Positions 1-8,795 of a DNA stretch of 64,000 nt are shown here, in pieces (positions within the stretch are counted from its first letter, which is position 1; each line of letters opens with the position of its first letter). The stretch is from Candidatus Gastranaerophilales bacterium (GTDB lineage Bacteria; Cyanobacteriota; Vampirovibrionia; Gastranaerophilales; Gastranaerophilaceae): contig CAJULH010000004.1 of assembly GCA_910587175.1 (NCBI GenBank), forward strand, positions 8,147-72,146, in the 5' to 3' direction. The translations under genes and the position numbers were made by a program. The notes beneath the pieces were generated by a model that made no database searches, was not told the DNA's origin, and worked only from the letters and a program-made list of their open reading frames with translations.

Positions 1-1
1 A

Positions 2-538
2 AAGCTGGATAAAACAAAATGGGAATTTGGCTACGGATACGAAATCGGGGGAAGTTATGAGAATTCAAAAAAAGGAAATAAATCCATAACAGATGAAATA
101 CCAACAGCATTTGGCGCCATACTTTTGATTTTAATCACACTCTTTAACGGTATTAAAAAACCTGTAATCATTGCTCTTTGCGCAGTAATGGCGCTCTCGG
201 GCGCAAACATCGGGCTTTTTATTACTCATTCTTACTTTGGCTTTATGACATTTTTGGGATATATCTGCCTTGTCGGCATTGCAACAAACAACTGTGTCAT
301 TCTTTTGGATTCAATAAAAGGAAATGACAAATTTGAAATTCAAAAAGCTGTGCGCTCAAGGATAGTACCTGTTTTCCTGACTGCAGTAACTACAATAGGA
401 GGAATGCTTCCCTTGTGGATAGGACGCGACCCGATGTTTTCTTCCCTTGCTATATCAATAATTTTCGGACTTTTATCTTCAGTTTTAATAACACTACTTA
501 TAGCACCTGCACTTTATATTATTCTAAAAGCAGAATGA
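2..538 (+). CDS. RND-family efflux transporter, C-terminal fragment (5' end outside window)
   Basis: This is the C-terminal ~178 residues of an inner-membrane RND permease; the frame is open to the left edge. The fragment starts in the last periplasmic loop (residues reading GYGYEIGGSYENS) and continues through three hydrophobic helices. A conserved-looking NNCVILLDS segment and an RIVPVFLTAVTTIGGMLPL stretch correspond to the TM11 region of AcrB/CzcA-type pumps. RND pumps export drugs, metals or lipids by proton antiport with a membrane-fusion partner and an outer-membrane channel, which would lie to the left. The substrate class cannot be told from this piece. A TTG at 125 could open a shorter frame, but homology clearly continues upstream of it. 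Confidence 0.85.
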   Translation, partial: KLDKTKWEFGYGYEIGGSYENSKKGNKSITDEIPTAFGAILLILITLFNGIKKPVIIALCAVMALSGANIGLFITHSYFGFMTFLGYICLVGIATNNCVILLDSIKGNDKFEIQKAVRSRIVPVFLTAVTTIGGMLPLWIGRDPMFSSLAISIIFGLLSSVLITLLIAPALYIILKAE

Positions 539-544
539 CAAAGC

Positions 545-1735
545 CTAAATAAGCGTTTTTAAACATTCAAAAAGCATATCTGCGTCATCAAAGTCCATAC
601 CGGAATTTAGTGATATTCTAAGCCTTGCAGTATTTTTTGCAACAGTAGGATATCTGATTGGAAGAACATAAAAACCATTTTCAATTAATTTATTCGAGCA
701 TTGAACTGCGCGCTCGTTTTCCCCGAGAACCACAGGTAAAATATAGCTTTCACCCAAAATATTGTAATCTTTAAGTTTGTTTCTAAGATATCTGTTTAAA
801 GAAAACAGCTTTTTTTGAAGACCATTATCTTTTAATATCTGTTCCCTGAGGGCAAATAAAGAAAATGCAACACTTATTTCAGGAAGGGTGGTGGAAAATA
901 TAAACGAACGCGCAAAATTGACAAGATAGTTAATCAAAACTTCGCTCCCGGCAACAAAAGCGCCATAGGAGCCTATTGCCTTCCCAAAAGTCGCAAGAAT
1001 TAAATCCACACGGTGAAGCGCATTTTGTTCTTTACATATTCCAATCCCATCCCCGTATACACCAAAGCTGTGCGCTTCATCAATTATTAAAAGTGTATTA
1101 AATTCTTCCTTCAAATCCGCAAGCTTATTAATATCTGCAATATCACCATCCATACTAAAAAGGCTTTCGGATGAAATTATAGCTTTTTTATAATTTTTTC
1201 TATACTTTGTTAGTTTAGAGCGCAAATCATCATAGTCCAAGTGTTTATAAGGGATAATCTGCGCTTTTGATAACCTGACACCGTCAATAATACTTGCATG
1301 GTTTAATTTATCCAAAAACACAACATCATCAGAATTTATTAAAGATGAATAAACCCCGACATTTCCATGGTATCCGCTGTTAAATATTAGCGCTTTTTCT
1401 TTGTTAAATATTTTTGCAAGAAAATCTTCAAGTTCTTTATAAATAGAATCTGTACCGCAAAGAAGCCTGGCTGAAGGAGTAGAGATTTTATTTCCCGATG
1501 ATAAATATTCTTTTAAAAAAGTATCCCGCAAACTTTTATCGGATGAAATCCCAAGGTAATCGTTGCTTGAAAAATTCAAAAGCTTCCCTGATGCTGCAGC
1601 ACTATTTTGGCTCTCATTTAAAATTATATATTTGCCATCCTGTACAATATTTTTTATCTGCCTGAATGAAGAATTTTTCTTTAGTGCTTCAAGTGTTTCA
1701 GAATAGAATTCAAGGCAATTTCCGCTATTTTTCAT
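545..1735 (-). CDS. bioF: 8-amino-7-oxononanoate synthase (BioF-type PLP enzyme)
   Basis: 396 residues, the usual length for alpha-oxoamine synthases. Visible landmarks are NDYLG near residue 57, the FNSGYHGN segment, SESLFSMDGD, the DEAHSFGVYG cofactor motif, the PLP-lysine motif ATFGKAIGSYGAF, and RSFIFSTTLP, which favours BioF over 2-amino-3-ketobutyrate ligase. BioF condenses pimeloyl-ACP or pimeloyl-CoA with alanine in biotin synthesis. The start overlaps the end of the upstream symporter gene by 11 bp, so the two are translationally linked. No other bio gene is in the window. The related enzymes KBL and SPT cannot be fully excluded. Confidence 0.85.
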   Translation of the reverse strand: MKNSGNCLEFYSETLEALKKNSSFRQIKNIVQDGKYIILNESQNSAAASGKLLNFSSNDYLGISSDKSLRDTFLKEYLSSGNKISTPSARLLCGTDSIYKELEDFLAKIFNKEKALIFNSGYHGNVGVYSSLINSDDVVFLDKLNHASIIDGVRLSKAQIIPYKHLDYDDLRSKLTKYRKNYKKAIISSESLFSMDGDIADINKLADLKEEFNTLLIIDEAHSFGVYGDGIGICKEQNALHRVDLILATFGKAIGSYGAFVAGSEVLINYLVNFARSFIFSTTLPEISVAFSLFALREQILKDNGLQKKLFSLNRYLRNKLKDYNILGESYILPVVLGENERAVQCSNKLIENGFYVLPIRYPTVAKNTARLRISLNSGMDFDDADMLFECLKTLI

Positions 1736-3284
1736 CTTTAAACCAGACTTTATTCATTGCAAATACTAAATCATGTTTTTTACAATATTCAATTAAATCA
1801 CTCTTTATTTCTTTAATCAAAATAAAAACGGCAATTAAATTTGGGACAGCCATAGCAAGCAGCGTGGCATCAGTAAAGTTTATAACACTTTGAATATTTA
1901 CGGATGAACCTATGACAACAAAAATACAGAATAAAATCTGATAAACTTTTGTACGTTTAAAACCTTCACCAAATATGTAGCCCCAGGCTTTTTGACCGTA
2001 ATAAGACCACGAAATAATCGTAGACACTGCAAAAAGTATGATAATGAACGCAAGAATATACGGGAAAAAGTTTATTACATTTGCAAAAGCGGCTGAAGTT
2101 AATTCAACACCTGAAATTCCATCTCTGTAGTTTAGATATTGTCCTGTGATGATAATTACAAACGCTGTCATAGAACATACTATAACCGTATCAAAAAACG
2201 GCTCCATCAAAGAAACAAACCCCTGTGATACAGGTTCTTTTGTCTTAACGGCAGCATATGCAATAGGAGCAGAACCTGAACCTGCCTCGTTTGACTGGAT
2301 TGACCTTCGCATACCCATAATAATACAGCCTGCTATACCACCGGCAACAGCTTTCGGGAAAAATGCTTCTCTGAATATTGTCCCGATTGCTTCAGGAATA
2401 TGGGCAATATTCACAAATATTATGATTAAACTTACTATAATATACAGACCGCACATAAATGGAACAACCTTTGATGTCACATTTGCGATACTTTTAATCC
2501 CGCCTACAATTACAAGCCCCACAAGGATTGCAATTATGAGACCGAAAATCCAGCTATGCTCAAAAAATATGCTATTTTCGCCACCGGTTATATCTATAAA
2601 CTGTTTTGTAGCCTGGTTTGCCTGAAACATACATCCGCCGCTTAAAGCACCCGGGATACACATTAAGGCAAAAAATACAGCTAAAGGCTGCCCAAGCCAC
2701 CTTAAACCTTTTCTTGTAAGACCATGGGCAATATAAAACATAGGACCGCCAGATACTGAGCCGTCGGCGTTAAATCTTCTGTATTTCAAAGAAAGGGTTA
2801 CTTCGCAAAATTTCAGCGCCATACCAAATATTGCACCAATACACATCCAAAACATAGCGCCGGGACCGCCTACAGAAATTGCAATTGCAACGCTCGCTAT
2901 ATTTCCAAGACCTACGGTTCCTGAAAGCGCTGTTGCAAGAGCACCAAAAGAAGATACCTCGCCGCATTTTGAATTATGGGATTCATTAAACTCTGTTTTT
3001 TTTCTGCCAAAGATTTGTTTTAAGGAATGTTTAAACCCCCAAATGCCAATCCATCTTAAATAAAATGTGGCAACTATACTTGAAATTAAAAGAAATAAGA
3101 TAACAAGAGGAATTTTTACCCCTGCGATTTCAGCTGGGAAAAATACAATTTTTGAAAACACATCAGAAAACGGAGTAAAATATTTATCAATTTCTTCATC
3201 AATGCTTGCAGCAAATACACATGCCGGGGAAAGCAGCAAAGTTGTCAATAACAAGGCTAGTCTATAAAGTATATTTTTTGCCAT
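1725..3284 (-). CDS. Alanine/glycine:cation symporter family protein (AGCS)
   Basis: About 519 residues with roughly ten hydrophobic helices. An N-terminal signal-like hydrophobic stretch is followed by LSGTVGLGNIASVAIAISVGGPGAMFWM in three adjoining blocks, which is the AGCS family signature. Further conserved blocks are SGGPMFYIAHGL and SNEAGSGSAPIAYAAV. Family members import alanine or glycine with sodium or protons. I chose the ATG at 3284; a GTG four codons upstream is also possible. The gene overlaps bioF by 11 bp and follows the LysM gene by about 40 bp. Alanine import next to bioF is suggestive because BioF uses alanine, but this is inference. Confidence 0.88.
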   Translation of the reverse strand: MAKNILYRLALLLTTLLLSPACVFAASIDEEIDKYFTPFSDVFSKIVFFPAEIAGVKIPLVILFLLISSIVATFYLRWIGIWGFKHSLKQIFGRKKTEFNESHNSKCGEVSSFGALATALSGTVGLGNIASVAIAISVGGPGAMFWMCIGAIFGMALKFCEVTLSLKYRRFNADGSVSGGPMFYIAHGLTRKGLRWLGQPLAVFFALMCIPGALSGGCMFQANQATKQFIDITGGENSIFFEHSWIFGLIIAILVGLVIVGGIKSIANVTSKVVPFMCGLYIIVSLIIIFVNIAHIPEAIGTIFREAFFPKAVAGGIAGCIIMGMRRSIQSNEAGSGSAPIAYAAVKTKEPVSQGFVSLMEPFFDTVIVCSMTAFVIIITGQYLNYRDGISGVELTSAAFANVINFFPYILAFIIILFAVSTIISWSYYGQKAWGYIFGEGFKRTKVYQILFCIFVVIGSSVNIQSVINFTDATLLAMAVPNLIAVFILIKEIKSDLIEYCKKHDLVFAMNKVWFKDEK

Positions 3285-3327
3285 AAATTTTCTCACTCTA
3301 TTCTCAAAGCTTTTAATAATAAAGAAA

Positions 3328-3855
3328 TTATTTTCCGAGAGGAATAATTAAAACCTGCCCGATTTGAAGCCCTTCGGGGTTTGCAATATTGTTTATTTTC
3401 TTTATTTCTTCAATTCTTTTAACATCATACTTCCCGTAAAATCTATATGCGATTTTATCAAGAGTATCGCCGCTTTTTATAACGTATTTTTCCTGACGGT
3501 TAACTTCACCCTCTTTTGTATCAGCAACTACTTCCAATGCACCGTTTGCCTTTGGAATATCAGCAGGTGCAGGTTTTTTTGCAGGAAGAGATGATATCCA
3601 GACTACAAGTGAAACTATCAAAAGAAAAACAGCACCGCCAAAAAAACCTATTCCCAAATATACTCCGGGATTCTTCGGCTTGGTCTTTATTTTGCTGCCA
3701 TACATAGCTGCCGCGGAAACGCCTGCAGATAAAGATTTTCCTATACTTCTGTATAAAACATCCAGCTCCGGGGCTTTATTGATTCTTATATATTGACCAG
3801 CTTCTGTTGAAGCCTTTCTTGATGCCTGAAATTTTACATTTTCAAGCATAGACAT
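3328..3855 (-). CDS. LysM-domain membrane-anchored protein
   Basis: About 175 residues. One transmembrane helix (FFGGAVFLLIVSLVVWISSL) sits mid-protein and a C-terminal LysM domain begins at YVIKSGDTLDKIAYRFYG and ends NPEGLQIGQVLIIPLGK. LysM binds N-acetylglucosamine polymers such as peptidoglycan, so the likely topology is cytoplasmic N-terminus and periplasmic LysM. The AAGGA Shine-Dalgarno sits just before two nearby ATGs (3855 and 3849); the frame extends upstream to 3900 without another site. There is no catalytic domain, so this is probably a wall-binding scaffold. Confidence 0.75.
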   Translation of the reverse strand: MSMLENVKFQASRKASTEAGQYIRINKAPELDVLYRSIGKSLSAGVSAAAMYGSKIKTKPKNPGVYLGIGFFGGAVFLLIVSLVVWISSLPAKKPAPADIPKANGALEVVADTKEGEVNRQEKYVIKSGDTLDKIAYRFYGKYDVKRIEEIKKINNIANPEGLQIGQVLIIPLGK

Positions 3856-4000
3856 TCTTTCCTTAGTAAGATTCGACCTATGTAGGGTGGAGCTTTTCAT
3901 AAATTGATTACCGTTTTAAAACTTATCGCTACAATAGTAATAAAAACATGCTCCAAATTCAAGAAAAATTTCAAACAGGCATTAAGAAATATTAACCGGG

Positions 4001-4576
4001 CTATTTCTTTGAAACTGCGTATTTTTTCGCACCATTAAACATAGCATCCAAAAGTGCTTTATTTGCCTCTACATCAAAATTACCTTCTTCAAGATAATCT
4101 GTAAAAATATTCTTCCAAAGATTAAACAATTCCTCGTTTGAAATATTCAAAACTTCACCAATTTTTTGAAGCTCGGCAAAGTTAATATATAAAGGTTTTG
4201 CACCTCTTAAAATATCTACAATCTGAAGCCTTTTCTTTCTTTCAAATTGTTTTAGAAATTCTACTGTTGAAAGTTTGTTTTTCTTTATATATTCTTTTAA
4301 AACCTCAAGGTTTTTATTATACGGAACGGGATCCGAAGGAATAACGTATTCATCAAATTCTTCAGGCATAATATCCATAACCGTAGCTATTCTCTCCAAC
4401 GTTGTACCCCTTGTTGAAAAAGCAATACCTTCGTCAATTAAATTGTAAACATATGAAAGCGTCACCCCTATCATCAGGGCAAAATCCTTCTTGTGAATAT
4501 TATTTTTTTCCAAAAAATCGGCTACCTTTTTAGAACTTTTTTGGTTTACATTTTGTTTATTTTTCTTATCCTGCAT
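4001..4576 (-). CDS. Helix-turn-helix (XRE-like) DNA-binding protein
   Basis: 191 residues. The N-terminal third contains a helix-turn-helix of the phage-repressor type (KKDFALMIGVTLSYVYNLID, then TTLERIATVMDIMPEEF), and a second similar helical repeat follows (LSTVEFLKQFERKKRLQIVDIL, then FAELQKIGEVLNIS). Two HTH-like units in one chain suggest an internally duplicated regulator. A good GGGAG Shine-Dalgarno precedes the ATG. It is divergent from pth across a 145-bp region holding an inverted repeat, so autoregulation is plausible. The regulated genes are unknown. Confidence 0.7.
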   Translation of the reverse strand: MQDKKNKQNVNQKSSKKVADFLEKNNIHKKDFALMIGVTLSYVYNLIDEGIAFSTRGTTLERIATVMDIMPEEFDEYVIPSDPVPYNKNLEVLKEYIKKNKLSTVEFLKQFERKKRLQIVDILRGAKPLYINFAELQKIGEVLNISNEELFNLWKNIFTDYLEEGNFDVEANKALLDAMFNGAKKYAVSKK

Positions 4577-4650
4577 TGGCTTTACTCCCGATATTTGTGA
4601 TATTATTCTTGTAATGTTTAATTGATAACTTTTATGTGACTTTTTTTGTA

Positions 4651-4665
4651 TAGCTTGTTAAGCTA
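4651..4665. promoter_or_regulatory. Inverted repeat in the HTH-pth intergenic region (possible operator)
   Basis: TAGCTT-GTT-AAGCTA is a perfect 6-bp dyad with a 3-nt centre, lying between two divergent genes, one of which encodes an HTH protein. A second short dyad (AAGAT...ATCTT) lies at 4671-4686. The operator role is inferred from position only. Confidence 0.35.
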
Positions 4666-4721
4666 AATATAAGATTAATTTATCTTACTCCACAAATACT
4701 AATAGAGAGAGGTCTTAGCCA

Positions 4722-5276
4722 ATGAAAGCAATCATCGGACTTGGAAATCCGGAAGTTAAATATAATTCAACGCGACATAACACCGGTTTTATGGTGGTAG
4801 ATAAAATCTTACAATCTAAAGATATCAGATTATCAGAAAAATTCAAAGCTTTTTTTGCAAAAGACGGTGACACATTATTTCTTCTTCCGGCAACTTATAT
4901 GAATTTGTCAGGAGAAGCCGTTATTGAACTTGTAAACTTTTATAAACTAAAACCTGAAGATTTACTTGTAATATATGATGATATAAGCCTTGAACTTGGA
5001 ACCTTAAGGTTTAGAAAAGATGGCTCAGATGGCGGGCATAACGGAATAAAATCCATAATAAAATCCTTATCCTCCAATGATTTCAACAGATTAAAGGTAG
5101 GAATAGGTCCCAAAAATCCAAATATGGACCTTGCAGCTTTTGTTTTGCAAAAATTTTCCGAAAGCGAACTTAAACAGATGGAAAAAGTGGCAGATATTGC
5201 AAAAGAAGGTGCTCTTGACTGGCTAAATATGGATATGGAAAAACTCCAGTCAAAATATAATAAAAAATTTATTTAG
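4722..5276 (+). CDS. pth: Peptidyl-tRNA hydrolase
   Basis: 184 residues, the standard bacterial Pth length. The N-terminus IIGLGNPEVKYNSTRHNTGF contains the catalytic His and the substrate-binding Asn residues, and the FRKDGSDGGHNGIKSI and DDISLELG blocks are typical. Pth frees tRNA from peptidyl-tRNA dropped by the ribosome. An AGAGAGAGG ribosome-binding region lies upstream of the ATG. It is divergent from the HTH gene and separated by 62 bp from the next rightward gene. Confidence 0.97.
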   Translation: MKAIIGLGNPEVKYNSTRHNTGFMVVDKILQSKDIRLSEKFKAFFAKDGDTLFLLPATYMNLSGEAVIELVNFYKLKPEDLLVIYDDISLELGTLRFRKDGSDGGHNGIKSIIKSLSSNDFNRLKVGIGPKNPNMDLAAFVLQKFSESELKQMEKVADIAKEGALDWLNMDMEKLQSKYNKKFI

Positions 5277-5302
5277 TTTTTGAATTCCTGCATATTAAAT
5301 TT

Positions 5303-5330
5303 TTGAATTTTTAGTTAAAAAAAGTATAAT
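5303..5330 (+). promoter_or_regulatory. Sigma70-type promoter with -10 box 8 nt before start codon
   Basis: TTGAAT (5303-5308), 16-bp spacer, TATAAT (5325-5330), then 8 nt to the ATG at 5339. No Shine-Dalgarno is present, so the transcript would start at or next to the start codon (leaderless). Confidence 0.6.
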
Positions 5331-5338
5331 TAAATAGT

Positions 5339-6226
5339 ATGAAAAGGTTTTCAATCATACTTGTTTTTTTAATGTTTATCTCCTGCGCCCGGGCTTCATA
5401 TGCAGAAGAGATGGCTTTGGATTTCCCTGATTTTCAGAAAATAAACTCAAGCATAAAAGAAGGCTCCAAAAAACACTTTAACAATGCAAAAACACATTTT
5501 AAAAACGCAAAGGAAACTATCCAGACAAAAAGTGTTCAAATAAAAGATAAAGGCGCAGAAAAGCTTGAGCAGGCAAAAGAAAATGTAAATACAGCGATTT
5601 TAAAAACAGGAAAACCGACTGACCAAAATTTGCAAAATTTATCCCGCAAACAAAAAAATGCCATTCTTTCAAAATATCAAAACCAGGGTTATTACGGCAC
5701 CCTGCCCAATATAGAAAGAGAATTTGACTATCTAAAACAACATAACAAAACAACTGCACTTGACGGCAAATATAAAGATACTTTGATTGATGAAATGAAT
5801 TTGCAAAAATCACCTTTGCAGGATGACCTTTTTTTGGATGTCATCTTAAAAAAAGGAAAAGACACAAAATATACAAAGGCAGTTTTAAGCTTTATTCCTA
5901 TGTTTGAAAGATTCAGAACCTGCATTAGCGAAAACTGCAACATTCAAAAATTTAATGCAAATGTCAATCTGATAGATTTATCTGCAAGAAAACTTGAAAA
6001 AGATTTTGGATACAGTCCGGAAAGTTCTTCTGAAAGTTATTATCTGATAAGAAATATAGCATATTTATCAAAGCTTCAGGGAAACCTGAAGTATGAAGCT
6101 AACTTTTATTCAAAATATATGCCGCTCCAGGGAAGCATCTATTCAAAGGAAAATATTGAAAAAAAAGATATGGAGCTTATTTTAGAACTGGATAAAACAA
6201 TTTTTGCATTAAGACAACTGCAATAA
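5339..6226 (+). CDS. Exported helical protein of unknown function
   Basis: 295 residues. It starts with a signal peptide (MKRFSIILVFLMFISCARASYAEE). A cysteine in FISCARA could be read as a poor lipobox, but signal peptidase I cleavage after SYA fits better. Residues ~35-90 are Lys/Ala-rich and amphipathic (KKHFNNAKTHFKNAKET), followed by a more globular part with a Cys pair (RTCISENCN). I recognise no family. The gene has its own promoter and precedes another exported protein by 93 bp; both probably act in the envelope. Confidence 0.7.
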   Translation: MKRFSIILVFLMFISCARASYAEEMALDFPDFQKINSSIKEGSKKHFNNAKTHFKNAKETIQTKSVQIKDKGAEKLEQAKENVNTAILKTGKPTDQNLQNLSRKQKNAILSKYQNQGYYGTLPNIEREFDYLKQHNKTTALDGKYKDTLIDEMNLQKSPLQDDLFLDVILKKGKDTKYTKAVLSFIPMFERFRTCISENCNIQKFNANVNLIDLSARKLEKDFGYSPESSSESYYLIRNIAYLSKLQGNLKYEANFYSKYMPLQGSIYSKENIEKKDMELILELDKTIFALRQLQ

Positions 6227-6319
6227 TACCAATATGGTATCCATAAGAGACGAATATAAAAATTACACCTTTTTTGTAATCTTTTGATGATGAATAATAT
6301 TTTACCAAAGGTGTATCTT

Positions 6320-7192
6320 ATGAGGAAAATTGCTTTAATTTTGGGGCTTTTATTTATTGCCCAAATCGCACAATGCGAAATTGTTATAGAAAAGCTTGAA
6401 GACCCGCCGTATCTAAACCCGGACGGCACAATTTATGCAGCACCAAAAAACCAGGACATGCAGGAAGCTTCTAAAAATACAACAACTGTAACCACGCAGA
6501 CACAATATGGTTCAAGCATTTCAAGCTCACAATTGAGCAAAATTGAAAGAAAAGTGTTTGGCAGAAATTTTGTAGGTGATAATAATTTAAACAGGCTTTC
6601 AAGGCTTGAACAAAAAGTATTCGGCGCAGTACAAAAAGGAAAAACAACAAACCGCCTGGACAGACTCAAAACTGCAACCCAAAGTTTTGCAAACAACTAC
6701 GCACCCGAATATTATTACAATCAAAGACCATATTACGGATATTATAACAATTATTACCCAAACCCTTACAATATCTACTCGCCCTACAGACCATTCAGAA
6801 GAGGACGTTTAAAGAATTTTGTACGAAATCTGACAGGAGTATCACTAACAGGGTATACACCGCCGGTAAACAATACTGTAGCCCAAAACGGTTATACAAA
6901 TTCAACTATAGACCCTTATACAGTTTACAACAATGGCTTTTCTTCCAATAACGGATATACCTGGTCAAATAACTATCAAAACCCGTATTCAGGAAGCACA
7001 TACAGCACATATGCAGGAAATACAAACCAAGGCTACTATACTCCGGCAAACGGCAGCAGTATTCCGCCGTCAAATTATATGGATATATTCTCAAACGGCG
7101 CCTCTGGCAGAGAAACATACTATGATGACGGAAGATACAGAAGAAGTTTAAATTCCACAGGCGGCGGATGCGGTGTAAAAATCGTATATTAA
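6320..7192 (+). CDS. Secreted Tyr/Asn-rich protein with VFG repeats
   Basis: About 290 residues. The ATG at 6320 has an AAAGGTG Shine-Dalgarno and opens a signal peptide (MRKIALILGLLFIAQIAQC); a frame opening 12 codons earlier has no site. After cleavage come two or three short repeats of the form LSKIERKVFG / LSRLEQKVFG / LDRLKTA. The second half is extremely rich in Tyr, Asn, Pro and Gly (YYGYYNNYYPNPYNIYSPY) and ends GGGCGVKIVY. The composition suggests a disordered or adhesive surface protein. I cannot give a function. A bidirectional terminator follows. Confidence 0.7.
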   Translation: MRKIALILGLLFIAQIAQCEIVIEKLEDPPYLNPDGTIYAAPKNQDMQEASKNTTTVTTQTQYGSSISSSQLSKIERKVFGRNFVGDNNLNRLSRLEQKVFGAVQKGKTTNRLDRLKTATQSFANNYAPEYYYNQRPYYGYYNNYYPNPYNIYSPYRPFRRGRLKNFVRNLTGVSLTGYTPPVNNTVAQNGYTNSTIDPYTVYNNGFSSNNGYTWSNNYQNPYSGSTYSTYAGNTNQGYYTPANGSSIPPSNYMDIFSNGASGRETYYDDGRYRRSLNSTGGGCGVKIVY

Positions 7193-7220
7193 TTTATAAA
7201 ACCAACAATTTAGAATACAA

Positions 7221-7255
7221 AAAGCACCTCCCGGTTAAAAGAGGTGCTTTTAAAA
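7221..7255. terminator. Bidirectional intrinsic terminator
   Basis: Perfect 10-bp hairpin AAAGCACCTC...GAGGTGCTTT with T-runs on both sides, placed between convergent genes ending at 7192 (+) and 7266 (-). Confidence 0.85.
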
Positions 7256-7265
7256 ATTTTATTTA

Positions 7266-8549
7266 TTAGATTCCAACTATTTGCCTTGCATTGTATCCTG
7301 CATACTGGGCAAGTTCATCGTAATTTGTATCATAGCTGTAATCACCTGTAAAACCTATATTTGACCAGGCATTTGAGAAATCATAGTTGCCGCCTTCATA
7401 AGATGTACTTTGTATCTTTGAAGCTAATGCTGCGTCATAGTTTGAATGCAATTCATTTGACGCTTTTACCTGGGAAGCAACAGGAGCGCTCAATGCACCA
7501 AAGGTTGAATTATAACCGGCACCGGCAGCTGCCGCAGAAAAACCTTTTGTTCCGGACTGAACAAGATTTCTTGCGCCCTGAATCGGATGAAAACCGTTAG
7601 CTTTAATATTTTGTCCGGCATTTGTTATAGTCTCGCCTGCACTTTTTATGCCGTTTGATGCAGCTTGACGCACATTGTTTGCAGCATCTCCAACCGTTGT
7701 TTTATTAATATGAATTCTGTTTGTCTTAACATTTTCAACACCTTTTGACATATGTCCTTTTACGGTTCCCCACATTTGTGTACCTTTGTACCCGGCATTT
7801 GCAGTATTGATTTTTAAGGTACCTTCCTGGAAGCCCCTGCCGCCAGTTACAGTGTCTTTCGCATAAGCTTTTACAGTCTCGCCAAAGCCCTTTAAACCGG
7901 TGCTCTTACCCTTTGCTGCAAGCTCAGCCATCGCAGAACCCTGGGTAGATTTCATGGCACTCAGACCGCCTTTAACTGCAACTGCAGAAAGTCCAACCTG
8001 GAGAGCAGAAGCACCCAAATCTTGAAATGCTGCTTTAGCTTCGGCATCTGTTGCTGTGCCATCAGCATTTTGATATAAATCAATTGCCCTGCCAACTGCT
8101 TTTGCACCTGACACAACACCTGTAACAGCACCTACAACGCCCACAGCGACAGCTGCCGGAGGAAATGCAATACAAACAGCGGTTGTAGCAGCTGCAACTA
8201 AAGCCTTTTTAGGATCGGTTACTATATCTTTAACAGTATTGCCAACAGATTTTACAGCACCCCAAAGAGTGTTGCATATTGCACTGCCAATGCCGATTCT
8301 GCCATCATTTTTGCCATCGCTGCATCCTGAAACCAAAGTTCCTTTTTCAACCGTATTTACAGAAGTTCCGGAAGATGCTGAACTGTTTTCAGTGCTGTTC
8401 ATCTGAACATTATCGCCAATATCTCCCATTGCTTTATTTTCAAACATCCAATCAGGCGTATACTCATAACTTGCACCTGCTTTCTGTGTTGTTTGGTAAT
8501 CTTTCTTTGTTAATTCGCTTGGTGAAGTTGAGGTAACATAGTTTAGCAT
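7266..8549 (-). CDS. Ala/Gly-rich hydrophobic-core protein, lineage-specific paralogue 1
   Basis: 427 residues with no signal peptide. The N-terminal ~90 residues are Ser/Thr/Asn-rich and look disordered. They are followed by a long hydrophobic, glycine-spaced stretch (LVAAATTAVCIAFPPAAVAVG, then VVGAVTGVVSG) and an Ala-rich helical tail. A block TDAEAKAAFQDLGASALQ followed by SAVAVKGGLSAM aligns with the neighbouring 300-residue protein at 8796-9698, so the two are tandem paralogues. Start supported by GGAGAG before the ATG. The architecture resembles membrane-inserting secreted proteins, but no known family is recognised and that comparison is only by composition. Confidence 0.7.
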   Translation of the reverse strand: MLNYVTSTSPSELTKKDYQTTQKAGASYEYTPDWMFENKAMGDIGDNVQMNSTENSSASSGTSVNTVEKGTLVSGCSDGKNDGRIGIGSAICNTLWGAVKSVGNTVKDIVTDPKKALVAAATTAVCIAFPPAAVAVGVVGAVTGVVSGAKAVGRAIDLYQNADGTATDAEAKAAFQDLGASALQVGLSAVAVKGGLSAMKSTQGSAMAELAAKGKSTGLKGFGETVKAYAKDTVTGGRGFQEGTLKINTANAGYKGTQMWGTVKGHMSKGVENVKTNRIHINKTTVGDAANNVRQAASNGIKSAGETITNAGQNIKANGFHPIQGARNLVQSGTKGFSAAAAGAGYNSTFGALSAPVASQVKASNELHSNYDAALASKIQSTSYEGGNYDFSNAWSNIGFTGDYSYDTNYDELAQYAGYNARQIVGI

Positions 8550-8669
8550 AATTTTCTCTCCGTAGGGTTAAAACAGGTAACACGCCTGGAACTTTTAAAA
8601 TATGTTCCGGTCTTATTTTCTCTAATTCTCTCTTTTTATGTGGTTAAATTTAACTTTATCTCTCTTGTA
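8550..8669 (-). promoter_or_regulatory. Structured ~120-nt 5' leader of the 7266-8549 gene
   Basis: Between the putative -10 box near 8670 and the ATG at 8549, the minus-strand leader contains hairpins GGAAC...GTTCC and CAGG...CCTG followed by GGAGAG. The other two genes with the same promoter element have much shorter leaders. A regulatory role is possible but not shown. Confidence 0.35.
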
Positions 8670-8701
8670 TATATAAAGTATATTTCTTTTAAAAAATTGC
8701 C
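8670..8701 (-). promoter_or_regulatory. Bipartite promoter-like element GGCAATTT-N14-ACTTTATATA
   Basis: On the minus strand GGCAATTT lies at 8701-8694 and ACTTTAT at 8679-8673, exactly 14 nt apart. The same element with the same spacing is found ahead of the genes at 8796-9698 and 62050-62793. It is interpreted as -35/-10-like boxes for a common sigma factor. Confidence 0.55.
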
Positions 8702-8741
8702 TTTTTAAGTTCGCAATTTTTAAGTTTTGTAAACACGGCAA

Positions 8742-8764
8742 AAACCGGGCCGTGTGCCCGGTTT
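8742..8764 (-). terminator. Intrinsic terminator of the 8796-9698 gene
   Basis: Perfect 9-bp hairpin AAACCGGGC...GCCCGGTTT followed on the minus strand by a T-run, 32 bp after the stop codon. Confidence 0.8.
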
Positions 8765-8795
8765 AGAAACATTTCATATTTGCTTTATAAATTAG

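Noticed and set aside
2146..2625. 159-codon open frame antisense to the symporter gene
   Set aside because: Shadow of a strongly conserved membrane protein; no start signal.
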